64,000 nucleotides of DNA, taken from assembly GCA_001792895.1 (NCBI GenBank), contig MARA01000062.1, positions 1 through 64,000 on the forward strand, given 5' to 3'. Positions 44,561 through 56,523 of the stretch are shown here, one piece after another. How positions within the stretch are numbered: the stretch's first letter is position 1; every line of letters starts with the position of its first letter. This DNA comes from Lentinus brumalis. Lineage: Eukaryota > Basidiomycota > Agaricomycetes > Polyporales > Polyporaceae. Position numbers and translations under genes: made by a program. A model generated the notes under the pieces. It saw only the letters and a program-made list of their open reading frames with translations, made no database searches and had not been told where the DNA came from.

Positions 44561-45815
44561 AATCACCCATGCGTTAGTCTGCATCCTTTCGAATTGGCTA
44601 TCTTCTTTATTTATTTCTAATAAAGAGCCTATCCATTACATTACATAATGGCCTTCGCTTTTAACGCTGTCTTGTTTCCTCTAATCTCTCAGAAATTATT
44701 ACTAATTTCCTTGCTATTATAAAAATAGCAGATTATAGGAGTTTCCCTGTTCCTATTTAAGTACGTAATAGTCTTCCTTAGGTTCCTACTTTAATTTTAT
44801 AATTATTTGTCCATCTTATAATCACCAAGGACTCGTGAAAATACTAATTAATAAAACTTTTAAAACATAGATTTGATTTCTCTAACCATAGAAGACAGTT
44901 CAAACCAAATAATATTATTTAGTTTATACCTTAAGCTTTAAACTAGATTGTTACCAACGCTCGTTTATTAAGGCGAACTCTAATAAGATGGAATATTTAG
45001 ACGGAGTTACTCCGCTATACTTAAATAAGCTTTTCAGGTCGCTATTTATTAATCCTATTTCCTACCCTAACCTTCGTTTCTCAGCGTCAATCATTAGTGG
45101 AGAGTGGCCTTCGCCCTGAGTATTCTGCCTAGGATCTATGGATATCAGCCCTCCTCTAGGCGTTATACACTATAACCTCTTTTTGATTCTAGCTCTCAAT
45201 TAAACTACTTTATTTTGCAATCATAGTCTGGTGGGAGCTGCCTACAAACCCTTTACGCCTGTTTATGATGATTAACGTTTGCGTCTCTGGTCTTACCGAG
45301 TCTTCTGGCACCAGCTTTGGACGACACTCATAGTAAGGTAATATCATTATTTTCCCTTACGACATCATGAATTTTAAGAAATTCTATGATTTCAGTTAGC
45401 TAGTTCACTCTTGCGAGCATTGACTAATATTCTTGACTGCTGGTAGTGTATTTACTACTTGGGAGATTTCATTCCCAATGTGGCCAGAGGTTCTTTCAAA
45501 CTTGACTTTCGATCGTTGGCTTGGTAGGCCATTACCCTACCAACTACCTAATCAAATTAAATAGAATCCTATAGCAGAAGTATCTCCTTTGCTTATCTCC
45601 CATTTCTGAAGACTATAGGGTATCTTATTTAACATACTCACCTCTACACCTTATTTTCTAATATTATTTTTAGTAATATGTCGAAAACAACGATTCGCAT
45701 GTCTTAAACTACTGAAAAACGTTCAATCGGAACCAAAATTAAATTCTTACGTGGTATTAAACTAATTATGTATTAGTTGTATTTTATATGCTATTCGCAA
45801 TGTTTACTAACTCTT

Positions 45816-46338
45816 TTATTTTTAATTTATAACTTCAATTTATAAAAATATTTTTAAAAAGTTGTCATGTATACATTATAAAAAATATAGTAGAATAGAT
45901 AAATTACTCTAGATATTGCGCCAAATTAATAAAGCCTTATTCCATAAGCCATTTCTTTTTATGAAAGAAGAAAAAGTAAATCATTCTACATTACAAACTT
46001 TAAATAACATGGTATAAGATACCACTATAAAATATTTATTCTTAACTTCTAAAATTTTTGTAGGATATTTTATTTTTACTGTACTTAGCCTCGACTTTTA
46101 TTGATTTACTAATTATTAATAACATTTTTAAATATAATCTCCCGTCATTATTAATGGTTCGTTTAAAGTTGAAGAAAAAATTATAATCCTTTATACTTTT
46201 TCCGATACATATGTTTTCAATGGGTATGCCTAATTTTAAATATTTTAATAATATCATTTTTATATCAATATAATAAAGATTGTAAAGAATTCCGGAATTA
46301 AAAAAAATGGAGAAAAGAAACTATTAAATATTGTGGTG
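45816..46338. other. Intergenic region between rns and the cox3 fragment
   Basis: AT-rich. A 71-codon open frame on the minus strand (46042-46257) has no recognisable features and I do not call it a gene. No tRNA seen. Confidence 0.4.
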
Positions 46339-46452
46339 ATTGTTCCTATGATTACGTGTATTCCATGTAATCCAGTAGAAGCATAGAATGTTGTACCAAA
46401 GACTGAATCTGTAATAGTGAAGCTAGCATTAAAATATTCAACATATTGTAAG
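46339..46452 (-). pseudogene. cox3: cox3 internal fragment (copy B)
   Basis: 114 bases almost identical to cox3 57162-57275 in the same orientation. It encodes the [20 protein letters not shown] segment but is flanked by unrelated sequence. It lies downstream of the nad5 stop. Confidence 0.9.
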
Positions 46453-46723
46453 TAACTTTATACCCTTTAAAGAGTGGTAGTAGAGTTACGGGTAGTCGAT
46501 ATATTTCAACCTAATTATTAATAATAAATGTCCAACCTCATTAAATGGTGAAATCTAACAAAAATTTTTTTTTTACTTGAAAAAGTATATAGATATGAAG
46601 TTATTTATTATAACCTTATATTATGGTTGGCAACAAGGCAATAAAAATTTATTATTAAAAGGGATTTAATTAAAAAGTAAATTCAGCCAAATATATGAAT
46701 TTACCAAAAAAAAAAATAATTCT

Positions 46724-49700
46724 TTATTTTTTGGTATTTTTTTCAATCTCAGCCATAAATTTAGCTCTATCCTCAGGAGATAAATTATGAAAATGATTTA
46801 CCATAGCTTCTACTGTAGACTTATCTTCATTAGAGGCTTCAAGAGGGTTTTTTACTAACCCTCTTAATCTGCTATCTAATTGAGTGGGAGTTATCTGATT
46901 ATCAGAGTAAACTTTTCGATAAATACTAGTTAGCCAAGGTAGAACAATTTGTTCTTCCCCCGACCTCACCTCATCTAATATAAGGGCTCCGCTAACAAGT
47001 CCTGCAGACGTAGCCGCAATCTCACAGCCAGTCTTAGCACAATACATAATTCTAAATAAGTGAGTCATATTACGGTTTAGAGGGCTATTGTAAATGTGGA
47101 AAAATTCAGGTTGGAATATTAAGGTGTAAAGACCGTTAAAAAATTTGATAAAACTAATGACTACCATTTGAGAAGAGTGAATAATAGCTAAAATAAAAAT
47201 TATAGTGTCCAATGGTTGGATAAATTTACTATTTATATGGCTTAACACTAGCATTAATGAGATCCCTCCTAGAACTCTAATAATTCTTATATAGATATTG
47301 TTATATATCATATTTATTTTTTCAGGTAATAAGCTCACATTATATGTTTTTTTCAATGCCCCTATTAAATCTTGTCTCCACTTATTGGCGGTGATGGTTT
47401 CATTATTATTATGGATAATAGCTATATCCCTTTGTATATTGCCTAAATTAATTGGTTTACTTTGCTCTGTTAAATTAGAATTTAATTTAAAGCTATTCTC
47501 ATTTAAAAGGTACTGAGTATTACTATTATCAAAGGGGGTAAATAATAATAGTAAAGTAGCTATGTAAATGATGAATAATCTCAATTCATTTAATATAGAA
47601 GTATCTAATAGTATCGGTGAAAATACTAAAAATACTAAAGATAATAAACCTAAAGTTATATATAATGAATATGTAGTAATTACTCCAGTATCTAATTTAG
47701 CAATATTAATACCAGTTTTAGTTAAAGTATTACTTAGACCATAAGGTCCTATAAATTCAATAACTCCTCTATCTAAAACTTTACTTACAAAGTAACCTAA
47801 TTGTAACCCTCTACCAATAAAGTAATGGTTATATATTACATCAAATAAATATTTACCATTTAAGAAAGTATATATTTTTCTAGTTATAGGGCTTTCCATA
47901 AAGAATAAATGAGGTGTAAAGTGGTATAAATAAACAGCTAAAACAGCACCTAATAAAGATAAAATACTTGGGAGTAATTTCACTAATCTATCCATAGAGA
48001 ATTCAGCTTCCACCATAGTAATATGATTAGGATGAATAAATATAGAATTTCCAAAGAAATCTGTACCTATTCCTACAAATAAATCACTAAAAATATAACC
48101 AAAGAAGATACTAAATAAAGCTAATACAAATAATGGTATTATTACAGCTAAACTAGCTTCATGTGAGTGTAAATAAGATGTTTTAGGTCCATTAGGTTTT
48201 GTTAAGAAAACTAATGAAATTAATCTAAATGAATAGAAAGCAGTTAAACCTGCAGTTAAACTACCTAAAATAAAGGCATATGTACCTTCAAAACTATATT
48301 GAGCAAAAGCTAATTCAATAATTAAATCTTTACTATAGAAACCTGTTAACCAAGGTGTAGCTAATAAAGATAAAGTACCGACTAACATTGCAGTATAGGT
48401 AAATGGTAAGAAGTTGATTAAACCTCCTAATCTTCTCACATCTTGTTGATCTGAGAAACTATGAATTACAGCACCTGCACCTAAGAATAATAATGCTTTA
48501 AAGAAAGCATGATTTACAACATGCATTAAAGCAACATTATATTGACTAAGCCCGACAGCCATAACCATATAACCTAATTGACTTATAGTACTGAAAGCAA
48601 TGATTCTTTTTAAATCATTTTGCACTAATCCACATGTGGCTGCAAAGAAAGCTGTTGAGGCCCCCACTAAAGTAATTACTAATAATGCTGTAGAACTATA
48701 TTCTAATATTGGTGAACTTCTCACTAATAAATATAATCCAGCAGTAACTAGTGTAGCAGCATGAATTAAAGCTGAAACTGGTGTAGGCAAATATTTATAT
48801 CCATATCTAGACGATTAAACGGTTTAGATGGATAATGCACCACGATACGTGTACATAATAAATATTTGGACTTTATTTTCCTTTATCACTTAAGGGTTCA
48901 CGTAAAGTCTCTGAGAATTCTATATCTAATATCTATAAAGGAGAGATTATTCTTTAGATGAAAATTGTATAGATTTTCTGCTGGTTATTCATTGAATCAT
49001 ATTTAAGATTTTTACTTATTATTAAAAACTAAGTACTTAAATCATTAGAAACTTCCAGCATATAGTGAACTATTTAATGTTTTTTAATAACATAAGGAAG
49101 GCTCTACTATTATATTATATTATTTATTTTTTGTTAGATTATTATTTTTTATATTATTTACTATCGTAAGAAAGATTTAATTTATATAGCATTGAAGAAA
49201 TAAAATAAGGTTTTACTAAAGATATTAGTGTATCAATATTATTAGATTTACTACTAAATCTTATTCTCCAACATACTTCTTTGTTTGATTTAATTCTACG
49301 TTGAGCCGTACAGACTAAATTAAATTTCAATGTTAGTACCGAAATTAATAATTCTACTTCCGAGAAGGTAAAATTATCTGTACAAATACAAACTGTTTTA
49401 GAATGATTATCCCAATAACCATCACCCATTAACCAATGAGCTAAACCTATAGGTGTAAGTATTTCACCTATATTAAGAGGTACTATTTTTATAAATTTTT
49501 TAAATTTGGTAGACCAAATATACCATTCTCTATGTAATAGTGTTAATTCAACCAATGATTTACTACTAAAGGCATATTGAGTTGGAATTTTTCCTGTTTT
49601 AGGATTAGGCCAAGGTCGAATAGGAGTATTGGTACAAATAGGAGAATAAATTTCTTTCCATAAATAAAAAGCATAATCATAATGTTTTAATGTCATAGCA

Positions 49701-52700
49701 TAATGAGCATTACCTTTCATATTGCCATTTTTGTCTTTATGTGTAAATCTTAAATGACCATCTCCGAGTAAATCCCCTATCATAGGTTCTATTATTTTAG
49801 AACTTAAAGGTATTATCGAACAAATCGTTATTTCAAACATTGTGTTAGAAAAATGAGTAAACAATAAAATAAAAATAATAATATTAATAATATGTAATTT
49901 ACCTTCCATACTTCCTGGTAACCAACTATGTAATGGAATTTGTGCAGATTTAGCCATAGCTCCACTTAATAATAAGATACCAATAATATCGATAGCTGTA
50001 CTATTCATAAATGGTGCTAAACTAAATAATGTTGAATAATTTAAAGAACCTAATAAAGCAATTAAAGCAAAGAATCCTATACTTAGGCCCATATCCATGG
50101 CAGTCAAATTTATCATGCAATTAAATTTTTGTTATTTTCTTTTTGTGTTCATTCTATCTTTGATTATTTGAATTTGAGCTATTCCTATAGGGCTTAGATG
50201 TTTACCTTCACCGACTATAGTAGCAATTTCACAAAAATCTTGATAATCTAATTGTTTGATCCCCTTAATTGAATAGGCTTTAAAAATAGGAATAATTTTA
50301 TTATTTATGTCTGCAAATTTACCCACTTTAAAAACGAAAGCACTTTCACTGTGAGAATAAACGGATCCACAGTTCAAATATTTAGCAATTAATTCTAATA
50401 ATTTTTTGTCTCTATGATGTTGCGAAATTTTAAATATTAATTGAACAATTTGCCCTATTTTATTATTATTAGATTTTGAAATATTAACTAAAAAGCAACC
50501 TTCAGCACTTGAAAATCCTGCAATCCAATTAGGATTTGGAATTTCAGTACATTTAATAATCGGGCGAGGCACTGGTTTATAATTTATAAATTCAGCTTTT
50601 TGCAAATCAGATAGACCTAAGTTCAATGAGGCTCTAATATTAATAATTTGCAGTAGTCCTACGTCAGTCAAGTGAACCTTAGTGTTAATAAGATTTACAA
50701 TTTGTTTAAATAATTCAAAATCCGCAGCTTTTTGAGAAAGTAAAGGAAATTTTACAAAGTGTGGAATTATAAAATTTGTTAAATCTTGAAGTGAATTTAC
50801 TCTAAAGCTTCCTTCGCTTCGATTATTTTTGCTAACGATGCTTCCGCAGGTAAAAAATTCTTGCAATTGTAATAATAATTTCATGTCCCTAGAATGTAAA
50901 GAGATTTGAAAACTCGGTTTTACGACCCATCTAACACTTCCTTTTATCCGTTTATCTATAGATATAGATACACTGAAAGAAGCTTCACCGTCGCAAAAAC
51001 CAGTAACAAACCATGGATCTAACTTAGTAGATTGAACTTGCGCAAGGGCGCTGGTACAAAAATTTGTTTTATTTAATTGTTTAGAAAGGACTTTGATTTG
51101 ATAGTTTCTTTCGAAACCCATTAGAGTATACCTTAAGAACGAATTACTTAATAAATAATTGCTCCAACTACCGTCTACTCGTTGCTCTTTTACAGTACTA
51201 TTTAATAATACTGATTTAGATCCGCGATAACCCATTTCGTTTTCAGTCATCTTATGACTTGTTACCATACCCAGGTAATTATTCTGGCCACTGATAGCCT
51301 TTCGACTATAGCTTGGTATCATAAGCTTTAGGGCGTCCCCGGAGTTTGATAGTTTTAGGCACAAAAGAGAGATCCTACCTCTCAAAGCACCTACTCTATT
51401 CATAGTAAATGCTAATATGGCTGCTTTATTTGCTTGTATTCTTGTAAACCAGAAGTTAATTAATAAATAAGAAACAACTCCAATCAAATCTTAAAATAAA
51501 GAAATTTTTTTAAATTAGTTTCCACTCCAGTAATATACTGCAATGAATAAAAATAACCACACAACATCCACAAAGTGCCAGTATAAAATACTTGCTTCAT
51601 ATCCTATGTGGTGATTATTAGTTAAATGATAATTTATGATTCTAAAGTTAAGCTTTTTCTTTATTTCCTGTACATTAAATACCTAACAGGATTTACTTTA
51701 TGCCTTGGCATTATTATAAAATAATTTTTAATTACATAATAATGAAGATTCTGACTATGCATTAAGCAGCATTTCAGCCACCCATTATTGTACCAGTCGA
51801 TAGCGATCTGAGAATAAAACCGACGATCTCTAAAAAAGCTTTTTAATTTTTGATCGTTTTCAATAATGTCGCAAAAAATGTAATTCAAACCGAATTAATC
51901 TTTATTTTTTATCTCAATTGCTAAAGATTTAACATTTTTCACTATAATTTTATTTTAATAATTACCTAATTTATAATATAATGATGGTAACATATAGGGT
52001 TTAATAATTTTAGAAAAAGTAGGCATAGAACTAGTAGAAATATATAAAGTATAACCCTTATTTTTTCCACCTGATTGTACTGTAACTGTAATATTAAATT
52101 TATTTTTTAATATAATACATAAATTTTCTAATTCAGTTTTTGTAAAACAATTAGTCGCTATTTTAGCTCCTTTTCTTAATTTACTACCATCATCCATAAA
52201 CCATAAAGCTAAAGTAATTGGACTTAAATATTGTTCTATGTTTAAAGGTATAATTTTTATATATTTACCTTCTATTTCTTTATAAAACATATCATGAATC
52301 CAATTTAAACTAGAGAAAGTAAAACTATTTATTGTATAATGATAATAAATAGTTCCGTTCTTTCTGATTCTTTTTTTTAATTTAGGTTTATTGGTATTAC
52401 AGTAACCTCTTGTAGATAAATAAGAATGATACCACATTAAATATTCAACATTATCACTTGATTGTTCAAATTTAATTCTAGTTCCTACTCCTTGTTTTCT
52501 TTTTTCTAGGTGTCCGTCCCCTAATAATGAACCTATAATCATAGAAATAATATCTATGTTATGAGGACCTATTCTTTCTACTGAAGTTTTACAGGTAAAA
52601 AAAGATCTATAAAAATAATTTAATCTATTCGAAGATATTAAAAAAATAGAACTTATATAACAATCATTACATAAATTAGTATTAAAATAAAACCATTTAA

Positions 52701-55700
52701 GGCATTGAATTATACCTTCCCATCCTACAAACATTACAAAATAATTAGCACCAGAAACTAATACTAACATAAAGAATGTGAATAAAGATAAATAAGAGAA
52801 GAATCTTTGGTTGTGCATGGTCATCAAATTTATCATGCAATTAAATATATAGTATTATTTTCTACCTGTATTCATCCCACTCTTAATCTCCCGAATTAAT
52901 TTTAATCCTTCAACGGTGAGATGAGAACCCTTCTTCATTAATTCGGCGATTACACACCAATCATTAAAGTCTAATAGTTTTACCCCGATTATAGCGTGTT
53001 TTTCAAAAAAAGGAATGATTATACTAGTAATATCCGAAAATTTAACAACTGTTAAAACAACGGCATTATTTTCAGGATATTTATATAAATTACCGCCTAA
53101 ATATAAAACTAATAATTCCAATAATTTTATATCTCTAATATGTTGATTGACTCTAAATCTTAATTGTACTCGAGATCCTATTTTATTAGATTTTTGCTCA
53201 GTAATTCTAACATCAAAATTACCCTCACCACTTACAAAACCAGCAATCCAATGACTATCAGATATACTTTCAGTTTTAATATTAGGTCTTTCTACCGGTG
53301 TAAAATTTAAAAATTCAGATTTAAGGAATTCCGATAAACCTAAATTCATTGATGCCTTAATATTAACTATTTTATTTAATCCTTCATTTGAAAGATGATA
53401 TTTATTCTTCATTAATATTATTACTTCTTTAAATAAAATAAAATCTGCTGCTTTTTGAGTATGTAAAGGATATTTTTCAAAATGAACAATTAATTTTGTT
53501 AAATCTTGAATAGAATCAATTGAATAATTTACTTTTTTTAAAGGTTGGCTTATATGTATTGAACCAATACCTCCAAAAAATTCTTTAACTTTTGTTATTA
53601 ATAAAATATCCCGTAAATGCATTCCTAATTGAAATTTTGTTTGAACCCGCCAACCTAACTTTCGAGATTTATTTTTATCTATTATGACAGAAAAAGAACC
53701 TTCAGCATCTATAAGGCCAGTAATAAACCAAGGGTTAATAGGAAGTGAAGAGTTAAGTGTAGAAAATTTTTTAATATTTAATTGTTTAGATGGGATTTTG
53801 ACTTGATAGCGACTTTCGCCGCCCATTAGAGTATACCTTAAGAACGAATTACTTAATAAATAATTGTTCCAACTACCGTCTACTCGTTGCTCTTTTACAG
53901 TGCTATTTAATAATACTAATTTAGATCCGCGATAACCCATTTCACTTTCGTTCATATCATAGCTTGTTACCATACCCAGGTAATTATTCTGGCCACACAT
54001 AACGTTTCCATTATGGCTTGGTACTATGATCTTTAGGGCGTCCCCGGAGTTTGATAGTTTTTCCCACAAAAGTGTTTTCCCAGAACACAATACAGGATCT
54101 TCAGCCATATAATTAGTTGAAAATATATGAATTAAAGAAGAAATATATAGTACAGGAATAAACATTGAACAATCCTAGTTAACCTTGCATTGATGTCTCC
54201 TCTAGTAAATTTTTTTAGAGGAATAGACATCAATAGTAGTTTAGTTACTCAGGGGTTACTGACCTCTTGACAAAGGCTATCCACCATGCGTAGTGTTTTT
54301 GCGATAAATATTTCCCCCCTACGATCTCGCATTCGTTCTAGGATCCGACTGTACATTCGGACAGACATTTCAGCCTAACCCCGGTGAACCAGTCTGTAGC
54401 GACATCTAAAACTGCCGACGGTCTTGAAGTATATTCTCATTAACCGTTAATTCACCTATTTGTATAAGCACGGAATTGTTTGATAATAGTCTTGCTCAAT
54501 TCCTAATAGCGATATCCTATGTATATCTAAGTATTACTTCTTATTACAAATTATCAGTGATAATTGTTTAATTAAGCTTTGTAAATAAAAAAGGCTGGCC
54601 TGAAGTGGATACTTAAATATGTTTATTCGATCGCTATATTATTAAAATAAAAATATTTTTTTAGTTGTAAAAAGGTAGGAGTTTAGATCTAGTATTTATA
54701 TGAAAAAAATTGTGGTAATTTAATCTTTAAAAATATTATTTTTTCTGCACGCCCCCGCTTTGGGGAGAAGCCAGCTGCGAAGCTGGCCCAGTAAATACTC
54801 TTACTCTTTTTATAAAATGGTTTTTAATTTCTACATACCCGTCCTTTCTTGAGCGGTCGCCGGCTTGGCATTCATTCTTCTCAAAATCAAGATATTTACT
54901 TAAAGTATCCGGGTATAAGCCTACAATTTTAGCAGCTTCGCTTAAAGAATTTGCTAATATAAAAGATCCATCCTTTGTTAAGATTTCATACACACAGCAA
55001 ACTAGTTTAGGTAGTAATTTTTTAGTACTACTATCTATAACTCTTCCATCTGAAAGCCGGATAATTGTAGCTTCAGCATTTAATAAAATTTCTAAATCTT
55101 CCTGAGTTAAATCTTTAACTTCTCCATTATAAGTTGATAATCTAAAATTATTCATTGTATTTGATAAATTTAAAATTAAGGCTCTTATTTTCTCTATTCT
55201 ATGACCACCTATGTAAATAACTTTACAAATAATTTTAAAATCGTAAAAATCTTTACCTTTTTTAGTTAAAAATTCCTCATTTTCAAAGAATGGTATTAAA
55301 TAATTATTCAAGACATTAATGTTTTGAATAGTAATTGAGACAGTACTTTTACTATTAATACTTTTAGCTTTTATTGAAGCTATACTAATAGTATTAGTGT
55401 TTTTAACTTTATATAAAGAAAAGGTATCAAAACCTAGATTTGCCTCTAAGAACTCCTTTATTTTAAGCAGAACAGGTAGTTGTACTGCGGTATTTACAAG
55501 ACTAAAAATAGGTGTTAGATTATCTCTTCTTAAGAAAAAGGAGCCGTCTCCTTCAATGAAACCTAAAAGCCAACTTTTGCTGATTACAATTCTAGAATTT
55601 TCAGGTCTATCAAAAATAATACGATTAGTATTCATATTATTTTTTAATCCTAGTATGCGATCCTTTATCCTATCAGGACTTAAATTAGGATCCCTATCAA

Positions 55701-56523
55701 AATAAAAAGAATAAGCTTCTTTAAAATCTAAATAATCAAGATACTTTGAAGTGTTTAAATTAAATTTCTCAAAAATAGAAATTAGTATAGCAATCTCTTT
55801 TTGTTTTGTAATAGTAAAAATACATTCGTCTTTATATATACGAACACCCCCTATTTTTAATCGAGCCTTAATAGTTCTTAATACTTTTTCATCGTCTTTA
55901 TGCAAAGTTATCTTAAACATGAATACAAATCTTGAGATATACAACTGATTTTTTATAAAAAAAGGATTTATGATAAAACACCCCTCAGCATCTGTAAACC
56001 CTACAAACCACTCTAAAAATTTAGAATCTATAGAACCTTTTTCATTTAACGAATCGTACCGATTTAAAGTGGAATATTTCCTTATATTGCTTGTAAGTAA
56101 AGGCTTATTTTGTGACTTAGTGTAGAGAGGTCGAGAGACCTGGGCTTTGCAGACAAAAAAATAACTTAGCCTTTTTACAAATAAAATAAAATTTATTTTA
56201 ATAAATATCTTATACAGTTGGATTAATACCAACACTGCTCCAATCTCTACCGTTTGATAGAGAGCCAAAAAATAAACAGTTAACTGATCAAATAAGAATT
56301 CCCATTGAATACTTAATATTTCTGAATCCATCCAAGTACTTAAATTAATTAATACTGGAGAACCACATAAACCTACTTCATAAAAGGCTACAGTGGCTAA
56401 AATTGAAGATATTATTAGGCATGAGCATGTTATCAAGTGAGCACCTGTAACACCTATTTTTCTACCTAATAAACCTGATACAAAACTTCCTAATAAAGGA
56501 AAAATTAAAATTGATAAATACAT
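46724..56523 (-). CDS. nad5: NADH dehydrogenase subunit 5 (six exons) with a ~268-residue C-terminal extension
   Basis: Exons: 56523-56276, 54169-54094, 52815-52714, 51484-51389, 50095-49901, 48787-46724. They total 2781 nt, 926 codons plus stop. Exon joins restore ND5 segments ([68 protein letters not shown]). It pumps protons in complex I. The ATG shares its first base with the nad4L stop. ND5 homology ends near the [15 protein letters not shown] helix (about 47530). The frame then continues with a hydrophilic linker, two membrane segments (near [12 protein letters not shown] and [18 protein letters not shown]), a [17 protein letters not shown] segment, [20 protein letters not shown] and a charged tail. 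The extension is not part of normal ND5. Confidence 0.94.
49154..49900 (-). CDS. LAGLIDADG_2 endonuclease in nad5 intron 5
   Basis: The intron is 49900-48788. The frame is open from exon 5 (GSMEG, then [10 protein letters not shown]). Motifs are [15 protein letters not shown] and [14 protein letters not shown], with an [14 protein letters not shown] end. Core elements are at 48890-49075. Confidence 0.87.
   Translation of the reverse strand, partial: KLHIINIIIFILLFTHFSNTMFEITICSIIPLSSKIIEPMIGDLLGDGHLRFTHKDKNGNMKGNAHYAMTLKHYDYAFYLWKEIYSPICTNTPIRPWPNPKTGKIPTQYAFSSKSLVELTLLHREWYIWSTKFKKFIKIVPLNIGEILTPIGLAHWLMGDGYWDNHSKTVCICTDNFTFSEVELLISVLTLKFNLVCTAQRRIKSNKEVCWRIRFSSKSNNIDTLISLVKPYFISSMLYKLNLSYDSK
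50132..51388 (-). CDS. LAGLIDADG endonuclease in nad5 intron 4
   Basis: The intron is 51388-50096. The frame is open from exon 4 (MNRVG, then [10 protein letters not shown]) and is translated through the intron core ([10 protein letters not shown] to GYRGSKS). The enzyme follows, with [15 protein letters not shown] and [14 protein letters not shown], and ends MNTKRK. The core is identical to that of cox1 intron 6 over 145 bases. Confidence 0.9.
   Translation of the reverse strand, partial: ALRGRISLLCLKLSNSGDALKLMIPSYSRKAISGQNNYLGMVTSHKMTENEMGYRGSKSVLLNSTVKEQRVDGSWSNYLLSNSFLRYTLMGFERNYQIKVLSKQLNKTNFCTSALAQVQSTKLDPWFVTGFCDGEASFSVSISIDKRIKGSVRWVVKPSFQISLHSRDMKLLLQLQEFFTCGSIVSKNNRSEGSFRVNSLQDLTNFIIPHFVKFPLLSQKAADFELFKQIVNLINTKVHLTDVGLLQIINIRASLNLGLSDLQKAEFINYKPVPRPIIKCTEIPNPNWIAGFSSAEGCFLVNISKSNNNKIGQIVQLIFKISQHHRDKKLLELIAKYLNCGSVYSHSESAFVFKVGKFADINNKIIPIFKAYSIKGIKQLDYQDFCEIATIVGEGKHLSPIGIAQIQIIKDRMNTKRK
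51514..51647 (-). pseudogene. cox3: cox3 3' fragment (copy A) near the end of nad5 intron 3
   Basis: About 134 bases match cox3 57012-57145 (C-terminal codons, including [19 protein letters not shown] and the stop) with a few changes. It lies between the intron 3 core and exon 4 of nad5. Confidence 0.9.
51955..52713 (-). CDS. LAGLIDADG_2 endonuclease in nad5 intron 3
   Basis: The intron is 52713-51485. The frame is open from exon 3 (VGWEG, then [10 protein letters not shown]). Motifs are [15 protein letters not shown] and [15 protein letters not shown], with an [11 protein letters not shown] end. A core with GATCGTCGGTTTTATTC-like P7 sequence lies at 51720-51900. A cox3 fragment occupies the last part of the intron. 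Confidence 0.87.
   Translation of the reverse strand: MIQCLKWFYFNTNLCNDCYISSIFLISSNRLNYFYRSFFTCKTSVERIGPHNIDIISMIIGSLLGDGHLEKRKQGVGTRIKFEQSSDNVEYLMWYHSYLSTRGYCNTNKPKLKKRIRKNGTIYYHYTINSFTFSSLNWIHDMFYKEIEGKYIKIIPLNIEQYLSPITLALWFMDDGSKLRKGAKIATNCFTKTELENLCIILKNKFNITVTVQSGGKNKGYTLYISTSSMPTFSKIIKPYMLPSLYYKLGNY
52855..54093 (-). CDS. LAGLIDADG endonuclease in nad5 intron 2
   Basis: The intron is 54093-52816. The frame is open from exon 2 (NYMAEDP, then [12 protein letters not shown]). It is translated through a core related to, but diverged from, that of cox1 intron 6. The enzyme has [16 protein letters not shown] and [15 protein letters not shown] and ends MNTGRK. Confidence 0.9.
   Translation of the reverse strand, partial: VLCSGKTLLWEKLSNSGDALKIIVPSHNGNVMCGQNNYLGMVTSYDMNESEMGYRGSKLVLLNSTVKEQRVDGSWNNYLLSNSFLRYTLMGGESRYQVKIPSKQLNIKKFSTLNSSLPINPWFITGLIDAEGSFSVIIDKNKSRKLGWRVQTKFQLGMHLRDILLITKVKEFFGGIGSIHISQPLKKVNYSIDSIQDLTKLIVHFEKYPLHTQKAADFILFKEVIILMKNKYHLSNEGLNKIVNIKASMNLGLSEFLKSEFLNFTPVERPNIKTESISDSHWIAGFVSGEGNFDVRITEQKSNKIGSRVQLRFRVNQHIRDIKLLELLVLYLGGNLYKYPENNAVVLTVVKFSDITSIIIPFFEKHAIIGVKLLDFNDWCVIAELMKKGSHLTVEGLKLIREIKSGMNTGRK
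54736..56275 (-). CDS. LAGLIDADG-NUMOD endonuclease in nad5 intron 1
   Basis: The intron is 56275-54170. The frame is open from exon 1 (FDQLTV, then [10 protein letters not shown]). Motifs are [15 protein letters not shown] and [18 protein letters not shown]-terminal [20 protein letters not shown] repeat (NUMOD1-like) suggests an added DNA-binding module. The last 40 residues are encoded partly by GC-rich hairpins (54749-54790 and 54842-54872) that appear inserted in frame. The core lies downstream (54240-54480). Confidence 0.87.
54749..54872 (-). repeat. GC-rich hairpin insertions at the end of the nad5 intron 1 ORF
   Basis: Two hairpins, CCCCCGCTTTGGGG and GCCAGCTGCGAAGCTGGC, lie side by side at 54751-54788. 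A third GC patch (GCGGTCGCCGGCTTGGC) is at 54850-54868. All stand out from the surrounding AT-rich DNA. Confidence 0.75.

Larger units (their letters stand above)
42735..45810 (-). rRNA. rns: Small-subunit ribosomal RNA (interrupted by one group II intron)
   Basis: The 3' end has the conserved GTAGCTGTACTGGAAAGTGC and GCAGCTGGAT sequence (about 42745-42775). TTAGATACCCCGGTACTCC, the 16S 790 loop region, is at 43515-43535. GGTTCCGATTGAACG (about 45721-45735) marks the region near the 5' end. Ends are approximate. Removing the intron (about 43545-44560) leaves roughly 2 kb, normal for a fungal mitochondrial SSU rRNA with expanded variable regions. Confidence 0.88.

Noticed and set aside
46042..46257. 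Open frame of 71 codons on the minus strand after rns
   Set aside because: Low complexity, no recognisable domain, no start context; probably chance.
51661..51888. Open frame of 75 codons on the minus strand
   Set aside because: Coincides with the group I core of nad5 intron 3 (structured RNA).
55397..55948. Open frames on the plus strand opposite nad5 intron 1
   Set aside because: Antisense shadows of the LAGLIDADG ORF.
54736..56275. Reading the C-terminal GC-rich tail as a separate domain
   Set aside because: Its codons come from hairpin-forming GC inserts; there is no protein-level support.
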